A stretch of DNA of 64,000 bases from JAWXCE01 sp033764775 (GTDB taxonomy: Bacteria; Pseudomonadota; Alphaproteobacteria; Rhizobiales; Rhodomicrobiaceae), in the NCBI GenBank assembly GCA_033764775.1, contig JANRIQ010000027.1, positions 263,459-327,458 of the forward strand. The letters are read 5' to 3'. The translations under genes and the position numbers were made by a program. This document shows positions 24,685-33,269 of the stretch, piece after piece. Position 1 is the first letter of the stretch, and the number at the start of each line of letters is the position of its first letter. The notes beneath the pieces are model-generated. The model saw only the letters and a list, made by a program, of their open reading frames with translations, ran no database searches and was not told where the DNA came from.

Positions 24685-25420
24685 GCCGCGCCCCGGCGTC
24701 TGGCGGACTGTGGCCATCGAGCGCATCGTGGAGGAAACGCCGCGCGTCCGCAGCCTGTCGCTCGCCGCGCCGGGTTGGCCGGGCCATCTCGCCGGTCAGC
24801 ATGTGGATGTGCGGCTGACGGCGGAGGACGGATATCAGGCCCAACGAAGCTATTCGATCGCGTCGGAGCCTTCTGGCGGATTGACGCTGACCATCGAACG
24901 CATCGAGGACGGCGAAGTCTCGTCCTACTTGGCAGGCGACGCGCAGACCGGCGACCGGTTTCAGGTGCGCGGCCCCATCGGCGGGTATTTCGTTTGGCGG
25001 CCGTCGCCGCGCCCGCTGTTGCTCGTCGCCGGAGGCTCGGGCGTCGTCCCGCTGATGTCGATGCTGCGGGCTAGGCGCGCCTACACGAACCCCGGGCGGG
25101 CCATGCTCCTTTATTCGTCCCGCAGCTTCGAGGACATCATTTACCGAGAGGAGCTTGACGCCATGGCGGGCCAAGGCGACGGGCTGACGGTGCGGCACAC
25201 GCTCACGCGGCGCCAGCCCGCGGGCTGGAGCGGATACGCGCGTCGCATTGACCGCGGTATGCTAGCCGACGCGACGCTGAAACCATCCGACAAGCCGGAG
25301 ACGTTCATCTGCGGGCCGACGCTGCTCGTGGACGCCGCCGCCCGTTTACTCGTCGAACTCGGCCACGCGGCCGCGGACATCAAAACCGAACGTTTCGGCC
25401 CATCGGGAGGACCTGCATGA
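24671..25420 (+). CDS. Ferredoxin reductase-type FAD/NAD(P) oxidoreductase
   Basis: A 249-residue protein starting MTQTEPRPGVWRTVAIERIVEE. RSYSIASEPS is the flavin-binding RxYS motif, GPIGGYFVW lies before the NAD(P)-binding LLLVAGGSGVVPLMSML, and CGPTLLVDAAARLL closes the fold. It probably passes electrons between NAD(P)H and the molybdenum protein encoded upstream. It overlaps DUF6510 by 4 bp. Confidence 0.9.
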   Translation: MTQTEPRPGVWRTVAIERIVEETPRVRSLSLAAPGWPGHLAGQHVDVRLTAEDGYQAQRSYSIASEPSGGLTLTIERIEDGEVSSYLAGDAQTGDRFQVRGPIGGYFVWRPSPRPLLLVAGGSGVVPLMSMLRARRAYTNPGRAMLLYSSRSFEDIIYREELDAMAGQGDGLTVRHTLTRRQPAGWSGYARRIDRGMLADATLKPSDKPETFICGPTLLVDAAARLLVELGHAAADIKTERFGPSGGPA

Positions 25421-25692
25421 GCGCTGCGAATGACCCCATCATGCTCGACGGCAACGCGGCGGCCGGCATTCTCGCCCGCATCTTCGCTGAAGAAGCGATG
25501 ACGGCGCGCGCGGTCTGCGGCGCCTGCGCGATGGAAGGCGCGATGGCTGAGGCCAATGTTTACGGCGGACGCATGGCTTACGTGTTGCGGTGCCGGGGAT
25601 GCAGCCATGTGCTGCTGCGCGCGACGGAAACCCCGGCCGGGTTGTGGCTGGATATGCAGGGCGTCCGGCGCCTCGTATTCGCCCGGCCGTAA
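25417..25692 (+). CDS. DUF6510 small zinc-ribbon-like protein
   Basis: A 91-residue protein with two CxxC pairs (CGACAMEG and CRGCSHV), forming a likely zinc ribbon. The family DUF6510 is regularly found with the molybdopterin oxidoreductase and ferredoxin reductase seen just upstream. ATGA overlap with the reductase supports co-translation. Its role, perhaps assembly or electron transfer, is not known. Confidence 0.8.
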   Translation: MSAANDPIMLDGNAAAGILARIFAEEAMTARAVCGACAMEGAMAEANVYGGRMAYVLRCRGCSHVLLRATETPAGLWLDMQGVRRLVFARP

Positions 25693-25774
25693 CCCGTTTT
25701 TCCGTGGCCGCGCCGGCGGGGGCTTGACGCGGAAGGGGCGCAAGTTCCAAATCCGATGTAAAGGAGCGCCGCCC

Positions 25775-26317
25775 ATGCCCCGCATCGACGAGAGCCTGCC
25801 GTTTAAGCCCGTGCGCATCGCCGTGCTCACCGTGTCCGACACGCGCACGCCGAAAGAGGACAAATCGGGCGCGCTGCTCGTTGAACTGCTCACCGCCGAC
25901 GGGCATGAGCTTGCCGGCAAAGCCATCGTCAAGGACGACGTGGCGCAAATTCAGGCCACTTTGCGCGCCTGGATCGCCGATCCGCTTGTGGATTGTGTGA
26001 TCACCACGGGCGGAACCGGCCTGACAGGCCGCGACGTGACGCCGGAGGCGGTGCAGCCGCTGTTCGACAAGGAAATCGAAGGCTTCGCCATTCTCTGGCA
26101 CCTCATGAGCTTCGAAAAGGTCGGCACCTCCACCATCCAGTCGCGCGCCATCGCCGGCCTCGCTTCCGGAACCTACATTTTCTGCGTGCCCGGTTCGCCC
26201 GGCGCCTGTCGCGACGCGTGGAGCGGCATTCTCAAGTTCCAGCTCGATTTCCGCCATCGCCCTTGCAACATGGTGGAGATCATGCCCCGGCTCATGGAGC
26301 ACGTCACGAAGTCGTAA
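25775..26317 (+). CDS. moaB: MoaB: molybdenum cofactor biosynthesis protein B
   Basis: A 180-residue protein. RIAVLTVSDTRTPKEDKSG, VDCVITTGGTGLTGRDVTPEAV and VPGSPGACRDAW are the MoaB/MogA molybdopterin-binding motifs. MoaB-type proteins adenylylate molybdopterin. An AAGGAG site precedes ATG 25775. Its place after the molybdenum oxidoreductase genes is consistent with cofactor supply. Confidence 0.93.
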   Translation: MPRIDESLPFKPVRIAVLTVSDTRTPKEDKSGALLVELLTADGHELAGKAIVKDDVAQIQATLRAWIADPLVDCVITTGGTGLTGRDVTPEAVQPLFDKEIEGFAILWHLMSFEKVGTSTIQSRAIAGLASGTYIFCVPGSPGACRDAWSGILKFQLDFRHRPCNMVEIMPRLMEHVTKS

Positions 26318-26381
26318 CTTGATGCCGGGCCGGGCGTTGGTTACACCCGACTTAGTTCAAATTTCATGAACGGTTGAGCGC

Positions 26382-27074
26382 ATGATCGACCTCCACACCG
26401 CCGCCACGCCGAACGGGCACAAAGCCTCCGTGATGCTGGAGGAGATCGGCCTTCCTTACGCGGTTCACGCCCACGACCTCTCCAAGATGACCCAGAAAGA
26501 AGAGTGGTTTCTGAAGATCAACCCGAATGGGCGCATACCCGCTATCGTCGACCGCGAGGCGGGCGATTTTGCGGTGTTCGAATCGGGCGCGATCCTCATC
26601 TACCTCGCGGAGAAAACCGGCAAGCTCTTGCCTGCGGACGCGAAGGGCCGCAGCGTCGTCATCCAGTGGCTGATGTTCCAGATGGGCGGCGTCGGGCCGA
26701 TGATGGGGCAAGCGAACGTGTTTTACCGCTACTGGAAAGAGACATATCAGCCCGCCATCGACCGCTATCAGAACGAGACGCGCCGGCTTTTCTCGGTGCT
26801 CGATCGACGGCTCGGCGCGGCGGAGTGGCTCGGCGGCCCGGACTACTCCATCGCCGACATCGCCAACTGGTGCTGGGTGCGGACGCACAAGTGGTCGGGG
26901 GTTGACGATCTCTCCGCCTATCCGCACATGGTGCGCTGGATGGAGACGATCGCTGCCCGTCCGGCGGCGCAGCGTGGGATCGAGGTTCCGCACCCGATGG
27001 ACACGCTCCGCCGGGGCGACGGCGAGGGCGCGAAGGAGTTTTCGGACAAGGTGCGTCCGATGGTTCAGACCTGA
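26382..27074 (+). CDS. Glutathione S-transferase (YfcG/YghU-like)
   Basis: A 230-residue protein with the N-terminal thioredoxin-like domain (DLHTAATPNGHKASVMLEEIGLPY, then KINPNGRIPAIVD and FESGAILIYLAEKTG for glutathione binding) and a helical C-terminal domain (GPDYSIADIANWCWV). The YfcG/Ure2-type lacks a classical catalytic serine and often acts as a disulphide reductase or in C1-compound detoxification. It stands alone between moaB and the MBL gene. Confidence 0.9.
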   Translation: MIDLHTAATPNGHKASVMLEEIGLPYAVHAHDLSKMTQKEEWFLKINPNGRIPAIVDREAGDFAVFESGAILIYLAEKTGKLLPADAKGRSVVIQWLMFQMGGVGPMMGQANVFYRYWKETYQPAIDRYQNETRRLFSVLDRRLGAAEWLGGPDYSIADIANWCWVRTHKWSGVDDLSAYPHMVRWMETIAARPAAQRGIEVPHPMDTLRRGDGEGAKEFSDKVRPMVQT

Positions 27075-27102
27075 CATTTCCACAGCTTGGGAGGAGCGGC
27101 GA

Positions 27103-28080
27103 ATGGAGCTTGAGCTGAAACTGACGCGGCGCGACGCGTTGTTGGGCGGAGGGGCGGCGGCTGCGGCCGGGATTGCGGGATTGAGCGTTCCAGCGTGGGC
27201 CGCGGCGCCTCTCACCGGCCCTGCGACGCCCGGCTTTTACCGCGTCAAGCTCGGCGAATTCGAGGTGACGAGCGTGACCGACGGCTTCGTCCAGCTGGAC
27301 GGCCCGCAGCCGATTTTCGCCGAAGGTCAGCCGGAGGCCGATGTCGCCAAGCTGATGGCCGACAACCTGCTGCCCGCCAAGCGCATGGAGATCTCGTTCA
27401 CACCTGTGATCGTGAACACGGGCAAGCAGCTTATTCTGTTCGACACCGGCAATGGCGCCGGGCAGCGCGCCACGGCGGGCAAGCTCGTCCAGAATATGGC
27501 GGCTGCCGGCTTCAAGCCGGAGAATGTGGACATCGTCGTGTTGACCCATTGCCATGGCGACCATATCGGCGGGCTGATGGCGGGCGACAAACCCGTGTTC
27601 CCCAACGCGCGTTACGTCATTGGGGAGGCGGAGTACCAATTCTGGTCGGCGCCGGAGCGGCTTTCGGGCGCGACGGAACAGAACGCCAAGTTGGTTGCGA
27701 AGAACGTGACGCCGTTGAAAGACAAGATGACCTTCATCAAGCCGGGCGGCGAGGTGGCGCCGGGCGTAACCGCAGTGGAGGCGTTCGGCCACACGCCGGG
27801 GCATCTGGCCTTCAACATCGAGAGCGGCGGCAAGCGGCTGTTCGCATGGATGGACAGCGCGCATCATCCGGTGATTTCGCTGCAGCAGCCCGACTGGACT
27901 TTGCGGTTCGACATGGACAAGGACAAAGCTGCGGCCGTACGCAAGCGGATTTACGACATGGCGGCGACCGACAAGACGGCTGTGCACGGCTTCCATATGC
28001 CCCTCCACGGCTTTGGTTTCGTTGAAAAAACCGCGGCGGCGTATCGCTGGGTTCCGGCGACGTATCAGCTCACTCTCTAA
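27103..28080 (+). CDS. Exported MBL-fold metallohydrolase with Tat signal
   Basis: A 325-residue protein. The N-terminus LTRRDALLGGGAAAAAGIAGLSVPAWA is a twin-arginine signal. The hydrolase domain has VVLTHCHGDHIGGL (HxHxDH), FGHTPGHLAF, WMDSAHHP and a late HGFHMPLHGFGF, giving a full two-metal site. It resembles lactonase-like periplasmic MBL proteins. GGGAGGAG precedes ATG 27103. Its last 4 bp overlap the convergent glycosyltransferase gene. Substrate unknown. Confidence 0.86.
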   Translation: MELELKLTRRDALLGGGAAAAAGIAGLSVPAWAAAPLTGPATPGFYRVKLGEFEVTSVTDGFVQLDGPQPIFAEGQPEADVAKLMADNLLPAKRMEISFTPVIVNTGKQLILFDTGNGAGQRATAGKLVQNMAAAGFKPENVDIVVLTHCHGDHIGGLMAGDKPVFPNARYVIGEAEYQFWSAPERLSGATEQNAKLVAKNVTPLKDKMTFIKPGGEVAPGVTAVEAFGHTPGHLAFNIESGGKRLFAWMDSAHHPVISLQQPDWTLRFDMDKDKAAAVRKRIYDMAATDKTAVHGFHMPLHGFGFVEKTAAAYRWVPATYQLTL

Positions 28081-28808
28081 GCGGCGTCCTCCACTCGGGG
28101 CGCCGCCCCAGCGCGCGCGGGTCGGCCTTCATAAACGGCCGCAATGGCGTCGGGGGGGCGACCCGCAAAATACATACTGAGGCACTTTAGGTTGCGGACG
28201 ACGCGCTTGGCATAACCGTCGCGTCGATAACGAACCGCGCCGGTCAGCACACGTGACTTGAGCATGACCATGCGGCGTCGCCCGAGCCTGCGCACAATAT
28301 CCACGTCCTCCATGATGGGTGTGGGCGCAAACCCGCCGATCTCGTCGTAAAGCGCGCGCGAGATGAGCAGGCCTTGGTCGCCATAAGGCATCTTCAGCAC
28401 GGCGCAGCGCAGTCTGACCATGGCCTCCAACACGCGGGGCGCGACGCCGTCGTCGTCGAGCGCGAAACGAAACGCCGCCGCGCGATCTCCGCCCGCCTCG
28501 CAGGCGCGGATGTGGGCGATGGCGTCAGCCTCCCATCCCGCCTGCAACCGCGAATCGGCGTGAAGAAACAACAGCCACCGGCCGCGCGCCGCCTCCGCGC
28601 CGGCCCTCAGCACCGCGCCGCGTCCCCCGCTGCGCCGCACGATCTTGGCCCCAGCGTCCTCGGCGATGGCGAGCGTGCCGTCGGACGAGCCGCCGTCGGC
28701 GACGATCAGCTCGATCACCAACCCATCAAGGGCCGCCGGGACAAGACATGCCAAAGTCTTGCCCAACGAGGCCTGCGCGTTCAACGTCGGCGCGACAACT
28801 GAGATCAT
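28077..28808 (-). CDS. Glycosyltransferase family 2 (TIGR04283-like)
   Basis: A 243-residue GT-A protein. ISVVAPTLNAQASL at the start, VADGGSSDGTLAIAEDAG and the metal-binding FLHADSRLQ are typical, and GDQGLLISRALYDEIGGFAP then MEDVDIVRRLGRR mark the subgroup found with selenium- or radical-SAM-associated genes. The neighbouring radical SAM gene is divergent. Substrate not known. Confidence 0.87.
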   Translation of the reverse strand: MISVVAPTLNAQASLGKTLACLVPAALDGLVIELIVADGGSSDGTLAIAEDAGAKIVRRSGGRGAVLRAGAEAARGRWLLFLHADSRLQAGWEADAIAHIRACEAGGDRAAAFRFALDDDGVAPRVLEAMVRLRCAVLKMPYGDQGLLISRALYDEIGGFAPTPIMEDVDIVRRLGRRRMVMLKSRVLTGAVRYRRDGYAKRVVRNLKCLSMYFAGRPPDAIAAVYEGRPARAGAAPRVEDAA

Positions 28809-28863
28809 GGAGCGTTCGTAGCCTAATAAGAAACGGTCTGCAAGCTTGTTTTGTACTTTTTTT

Positions 28864-28878
28864 GTTCTGTTATTGTTC
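28864..28878 (+). promoter_or_regulatory. LexA-type SOS box upstream of the PA0069-family gene
   Basis: GTTC at 28864-28867 and GTTC at 28875-28878 are separated by exactly seven bases, the direct-repeat SOS box of alphaproteobacterial LexA. It lies 24 bp before the start codon at 28903 in an AT-rich leader, so bound LexA would block transcription of the radical SAM gene. Confidence 0.65.
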
Positions 28879-28902
28879 GATGAGCCGTGCTAGAGTCCTG
28901 CC

Positions 28903-30024
28903 ATGACCGCAGCGCCAAAACAACCGAAGGCGGCCACGTCCGACCTCTCTGCGCCGCCGATGCAAGCCGCGCGACGGCGGGGACGGGGCGCCGGGTCGAA
29001 CGCGTCGAGCAGATTTGACGGCGAGCGGCGGGCGCTTTTCGACGACGGTTGGGAGACTTTGGGCGATTTCGAGCGCCTCGTCACCGATGTTCGCGTCGAG
29101 AACGCCCGGCGCATCATCACGACCAACGATTCGCCCGATATTTCCTTCGACCAATCCGTCAACGCCTATCGCGGCTGCGAAAATGGGTGCATTTACTGCT
29201 ATGCTCGCCCCAGCCATAGCTATCTCGGATACTCGGCCGGCCTTGATTTCGAAACGAAGCTCGTCGCAAAAATGAACGCGCCGGAGCTGTTCGAGCGGGA
29301 GATCAGTCGGCGGGGCTATGTGGTCAAGCCTATAATGCTCGGGTCGAACACGGATCCGTATCAGCCTATCGAACGGGAGCGCCTGCTCACCCGCCGACTT
29401 CTGGAGATTTGCGAGCGCTTCAATCATCCGGTCGGCGTCGTCACAAAATCGGCGCTGATCCTGCGCGATCTGGATGTGCTGGAAAAGCTCGCCGCGCGCG
29501 GGCTTGTCAAGGTCGCCGTCTCGGTCACGACGCTCGACCACCGTCTGGCGCGGCGGATGGAGCCGCGGGCGTCGACGCCCATGAAGCGCCTGGAGGCGTT
29601 GAAGGCGCTGTCCGCGGCGGGCGCGCCGACGGTCATCATGACGGCGCCCGTCATCCCTGCCCTCAACGACCATGAGATCGAGGCCCTTCTCGAGGCGGGG
29701 GCTGCGTCTGGCGCATGCGAGGCGGGGTATGTTCTGTTGCGACTGCCGCTTGAAATCAGCGCCCTGTTTCAGGAATGGCTCGCCGAGAACGCGCCAGACA
29801 AGGCCAAGCGGGTGATGTCGCTGGTGCGCGCCACGCGCGGCGGCAAGGACTATTCGGCTGCGTTCGGAGAACGGCAGACCGGCGTCGGACCCTACGCGGC
29901 GCAGATCGCGCAACGCTATGAGATCGCGTTGAAACGGTTTGGGCTGTCGCGTAAGCGCCTGGCTTTGCGCTGCGACATTTTCCGGCCGCCTCACTCGCGG
30001 GAGGGTCAGATGTCCTTGCTATGA
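28903..30024 (+). CDS. PA0069-family radical SAM protein (SplB-related)
   Basis: A 373-residue radical SAM protein. The cluster motif is CENGCIYCYARPSH, the CxxxCxxC form with tyrosine typical of the PA0069/Rv2578c family related to spore photoproduct lyase. Other conserved parts are ITTNDSPDISFDQSVNAYRG, MLGSNTDPYQPIER and VTKSALILRDLDVL. The substrate is not established; the LexA-like box upstream suggests a role in DNA damage. It is monocistronic or leads into rnhB. Confidence 0.92.
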   Translation: MTAAPKQPKAATSDLSAPPMQAARRRGRGAGSNASSRFDGERRALFDDGWETLGDFERLVTDVRVENARRIITTNDSPDISFDQSVNAYRGCENGCIYCYARPSHSYLGYSAGLDFETKLVAKMNAPELFEREISRRGYVVKPIMLGSNTDPYQPIERERLLTRRLLEICERFNHPVGVVTKSALILRDLDVLEKLAARGLVKVAVSVTTLDHRLARRMEPRASTPMKRLEALKALSAAGAPTVIMTAPVIPALNDHEIEALLEAGAASGACEAGYVLLRLPLEISALFQEWLAENAPDKAKRVMSLVRATRGGKDYSAAFGERQTGVGPYAAQIAQRYEIALKRFGLSRKRLALRCDIFRPPHSREGQMSLL

Positions 30025-30084
30025 TGGTGGAGAAAACGCGTCTCAAGCTTGCGCGCCGCGCCCTCGGCGTGAAACCCTGGCGGC

Positions 30085-30720
30085 ATGACGCGGATAGGAT
30101 CAAGGCCGCCATGCTTCACGCGGGAGCGCGCTCTCATGGGCTGCGCTGAGGGCCCTGTCGCGGGGGTCGACGAGGCGGGGCGCGGCCCGCTTGCCGGCCC
30201 TGTTGTGGCGGCCGCCGTCGTGCTCGACCCGGCGCGCATTCCGGACGGCATCGACGACTCCAAGGCGCTGACGGCGGCCGAACGCGAACGTCTGGCGAAC
30301 CTCATCCGCGCCACGTCGTCGGTCGGAATCAGCGTCGTCCCGGTCGAGACGATCGACGCAATCAACATCCTGCGGGCCTCTCTCCTGGCGATGCGGCAGG
30401 CTGTGGCGGCGCTCGCCCAGGCGCCGGCCGCCGCGCTCGTCGATGGTCGCGAACGGCCCGATCTCGCCTGCCGCGTCGAAACCGTGATCGGCGGCGATGC
30501 GCTCTGCCTCTCCATCGCCGCGGCCTCCATCATCGCCAAGGTCACGCGCGACCGGCTCATGATGGAGCTGGCCGTGCGCCATCCGGGCTACGGCTGGGAG
30601 ACGAATATGGGCTATGCGACGCCCGGCCACCGCGCCGCGCTCGCCCGCCTTGGCGTCACGCCGCAACATCGACGAAGCTTTGCGCCGGCCAGGGCCATGG
30701 CGGGCTTGGGCGGGACTTAA
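30085..30720 (+). CDS. rnhB: Ribonuclease HII
   Basis: A 211-residue enzyme that removes ribonucleotides from DNA and RNA of RNA-DNA hybrids. GVDEAGRGPLAGPVVAAAV carries the catalytic Asp-Glu, DDSKALTAAERERL follows, and SIIAKVTRDRLM contains the third acidic site. The longer start at 30085 is favoured because the stretch FTRERAL before VAGVDEAG is usual in alphaproteobacterial homologues; ATG 30136 would remove it. Confidence 0.95.
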   Translation: MTRIGSRPPCFTRERALMGCAEGPVAGVDEAGRGPLAGPVVAAAVVLDPARIPDGIDDSKALTAAERERLANLIRATSSVGISVVPVETIDAINILRASLLAMRQAVAALAQAPAAALVDGRERPDLACRVETVIGGDALCLSIAAASIIAKVTRDRLMMELAVRHPGYGWETNMGYATPGHRAALARLGVTPQHRRSFAPARAMAGLGGT

Positions 30721-30855
30721 GCGTGTGTTATGCCTTGTAAAGCGCGGCGCTCGCATCAAACGCCACGCCCACGCGGCGATCGCTCACACCGGCGCGGCGC
30801 GACCCAGGCGATGCGGCGGGCCCTAGGCGGCTTCAGATAAAAAGGGCGAAAGCAG

Positions 30856-31041
30856 ATGAAACTCAGCGCACCGTCATTCGGCATCTATCTTGTTTCCGTC
30901 ATTCTGGTGGCGCTCGTCGTTCTTTCACGCCATTTCGGCGTCGAGGTGCCGATTCTGACCAAGATCGTGCGGCCTCACCCTTATGAGGTGACGCTCGTCG
31001 CATGGGCGCTTCTGTTCATCGGCGCGTCGTTCAACGTTTAG
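30856..31041 (+). CDS. Small two-TM membrane protein
   Basis: A 61-residue protein with two hydrophobic helices (GIYLVSVILVALVVLS and VTLVAWALLFIGASF) joined by a short loop with IVRPHPYE. AAAGGGCGAAAG precedes the ATG. Small proteins of this kind are common in alphaproteobacteria; function unknown. Confidence 0.7.
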   Translation: MKLSAPSFGIYLVSVILVALVVLSRHFGVEVPILTKIVRPHPYEVTLVAWALLFIGASFNV

Positions 31042-31087
31042 CGTCGTCCGTCCGAGGATTGGCGCCGATACGGAGCATGTCAGCCTG

Positions 31088-32863
31088 ATGCGCCGAACCG
31101 TTCAGCACATCGCGGCGATTTTGACCGCCGTCGCCGCCGCCGGCCCGCCGCCCGTTGTCGCGCAAACCGCCGTCACCATCGACGAGTGCAAACTGCTCAA
31201 GGAGACGGACGTTCGCGAAAAAATCCGCGAGCTGACGGACGCCGCCCTCGACGCCGAACTCAAAGGCCTCAATTACCGCGCTCTCGTCAACGAACGCTGG
31301 CCGGCCGCGCGGATGGACGAGCGCATCGACAAGGCGGTGGACGACGCCATCGCGCAGCTCCGATCAGACACGACGTGGCTCGACCGCGCCTACTCGAACG
31401 TCTCGCGCCAAACGGCCGAGCGCTACGCCACCGCCGTCGCCGAGCGCGCCTACTCCAGCCCGGACTTCAAGGACGCGCTGGCCGAAATCGCCGACGCCGT
31501 CGGCAAGGCCATCGGCGACCGGGTCGAGCGCTCCGCCGAGCAGGTCTCCGGCCCGGTCATCGCCTGCGTTCAAAGCACGCTGCAGAACCGCTACGGCGAC
31601 GCCCTCGCCCAGGTTTTCGCCCGCGAGACGAAGGACACCATCCGCGTCTCGCCCTCGGCCTCCAGCGCCAAAATCGACGTGGGCGATTTAGCCTTGCAGG
31701 GCGGCGCGACGATCTCGGGCATCATCCTCGTGGTCACGCGCCAGGTGATCGCGCGCATGGTCGCCGGCATTGGCGCGCGCATCGCCGGCGCCATCGCCAC
31801 GCGCATCGTCTCGACCTTCGCCGGGCTGGTCGGCGTCGCGCTCATCGCCTCGGACATCTACAACGCGGGCGAGGGCGTCTTTCCGCTCATCGCCGAGCGG
31901 ATGAAAGCGGCGGACTCGAAAGACCTGATCAAGTCCGAGATCGTGCGCGCGCTGGAAACCGAGGTCGGCGAGCAGCTCCAGCCCATCGGGCGCGAGACGG
32001 CGGAGCGCATCCACGCGCTATGGCTCGACTTCCGGCAGAAATACGACAAGCTGCTCGCGCTCGCAGACCAGTACCCGGCTTTCGCCACCTTCCTGCGCGA
32101 CCGCAAGATCGACCAACTCGGACGGCTGGGGCGCATCGTAGCGGTGATCTTGGCGCAGCAGGGCGAAAAAGGCGTTGAATGGCGCGTCGCCGACGGTTCG
32201 CTCGCGCTGGCCGTGTTGGAGCTGGACGATCCGGGGGTGGCGATTGCGGAGGATGCGAAATCCGTCGATCAGGCTCTGAAGTGGGCCAAGCTGTCGCGCG
32301 GCGATCTGGAGGCGGTCGCGCGCTACGAGCTGCATCGCGTGCTCAAGCCGGACGCCATCAACGCCGACGAACTGAAGCGGCTGATATCGCTCAACGACAA
32401 AACCGCCGTCGGCCGCATCGCGCGGCTGGACGCCTCCGCCCGATCGCTGCTGCTCGGCCTGCCGGAGGCGCAGCTCCGCTCCGTGGCGCGCATGCTGACC
32501 GAAGCCGAACTGACGGCGTTTTCCGATTATCAGCGGCGGCTCTCGCCCGAGGCGGCCCGCGTCGTCGCAAAAGAGCTGGGCGCGGATCCGGCCGTGATGC
32601 GCCGCCTGTCGGGCGACTTGCTGCGCGCCGGCGTCATCGCCAGCCGTGACCAGCTCGCCGCGCTCGATATGGCGCTTCGTCCGCCGCCGCCCATCCCCGA
32701 CCTCATGCGCGTGCTGAACGATTTCGACATGGTCACGGCGGGCCGAGTCGATTTCCGCGTGTTCTGGGACAGGCACACCGTCGTTGTGATTGTCTTCGCC
32801 GTCATGGGGCTGATCCTGCTGCTGTGGCTGCGGCGGCTTGCGTTCGGCCGCGGCAAAACTTGA
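31088..32863 (+). CDS. Large exported/membrane protein of unknown function
   Basis: A 591-residue protein. A signal peptide (HIAAILTAVAAAGPPPVVAQ) is followed by a helical domain rich in Asp/Arg (VREKIRELTDAALDAELKG), then a glycine- and alanine-rich hydrophobic pair around residues 205-258 (ISGIILVVTRQVIARMVAGI and FAGLVGVALIASDIY), a long helical region, and a C-terminal membrane helix (VVIVFAVMGLILLLWL). I do not recognise a family. It is followed 15 bp later by the YbjQ-like gene, suggesting an operon. Confidence 0.7.
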   Translation: MRRTVQHIAAILTAVAAAGPPPVVAQTAVTIDECKLLKETDVREKIRELTDAALDAELKGLNYRALVNERWPAARMDERIDKAVDDAIAQLRSDTTWLDRAYSNVSRQTAERYATAVAERAYSSPDFKDALAEIADAVGKAIGDRVERSAEQVSGPVIACVQSTLQNRYGDALAQVFARETKDTIRVSPSASSAKIDVGDLALQGGATISGIILVVTRQVIARMVAGIGARIAGAIATRIVSTFAGLVGVALIASDIYNAGEGVFPLIAERMKAADSKDLIKSEIVRALETEVGEQLQPIGRETAERIHALWLDFRQKYDKLLALADQYPAFATFLRDRKIDQLGRLGRIVAVILAQQGEKGVEWRVADGSLALAVLELDDPGVAIAEDAKSVDQALKWAKLSRGDLEAVARYELHRVLKPDAINADELKRLISLNDKTAVGRIARLDASARSLLLGLPEAQLRSVARMLTEAELTAFSDYQRRLSPEAARVVAKELGADPAVMRRLSGDLLRAGVIASRDQLAALDMALRPPPPIPDLMRVLNDFDMVTAGRVDFRVFWDRHTVVVIVFAVMGLILLLWLRRLAFGRGKT

Positions 32864-32878
32864 GGCCTGGAGGCGCGC

Positions 32879-33211
32879 TTGCTCTACACCGTCGATCAAC
32901 TCTCCGGCCGGCCGATCCGAGAAGGCGAACTCCTCACCGCCTCGGCCGTCGGCGCCAGCAATATCGTGCGCGACGTGCGCGAAATCCTGACGAACACCTT
33001 CGGCGGCCGGATGCGGCGTTACGAAAGCCTGGTCGAGAACAGCGCCGACGCGGCGCTCGCGGCGCTCGCCGCCAAAGCGAAGGCTAAAGGCTATGACGGC
33101 GTGGTCGCCGTGCGCCTCGCCTCCCCTTCGATCGTCGACGGCAGCGCCGCGGTGCTCGCCTACGGCACAGCCTTTCATTTCGTCTCCGAAAAAAGCGCGC
33201 CCGGCGGTTGA
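32879..33211 (+). CDS. YbjQ/UPF0145-like small protein
   Basis: A 110-residue protein starting at TTG. YTVDQLSGRPIREGELLTASAVGASNIVRDVREILTNTFGGRMRRYESLVENSADAALAAL is the pattern of the YbjQ (heavy-metal-binding domain) family, including the G(G/R)xxxxYE segment, followed by AKAKGYDGVVAVRL. YbjQ forms pentamers; its role is uncertain. GGAGG lies just upstream of the TTG. Confidence 0.75.
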   Translation: MLYTVDQLSGRPIREGELLTASAVGASNIVRDVREILTNTFGGRMRRYESLVENSADAALAALAAKAKAKGYDGVVAVRLASPSIVDGSAAVLAYGTAFHFVSEKSAPGG

Positions 33212-33269
33212 CACCCGGCGTCAAACCGTGCGGGTTACGAGCCATCAAACGCAACAACCGGGGTGAACC

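Noticed and set aside
30021..30149. Small 42-codon frame overlapping the end of the PA0069-family gene and the start of rnhB
   Set aside because: Its ATG overlaps the upstream stop, which is suggestive, but it overlaps the better-supported rnhB start by 65 bp and shows no recognisable features.
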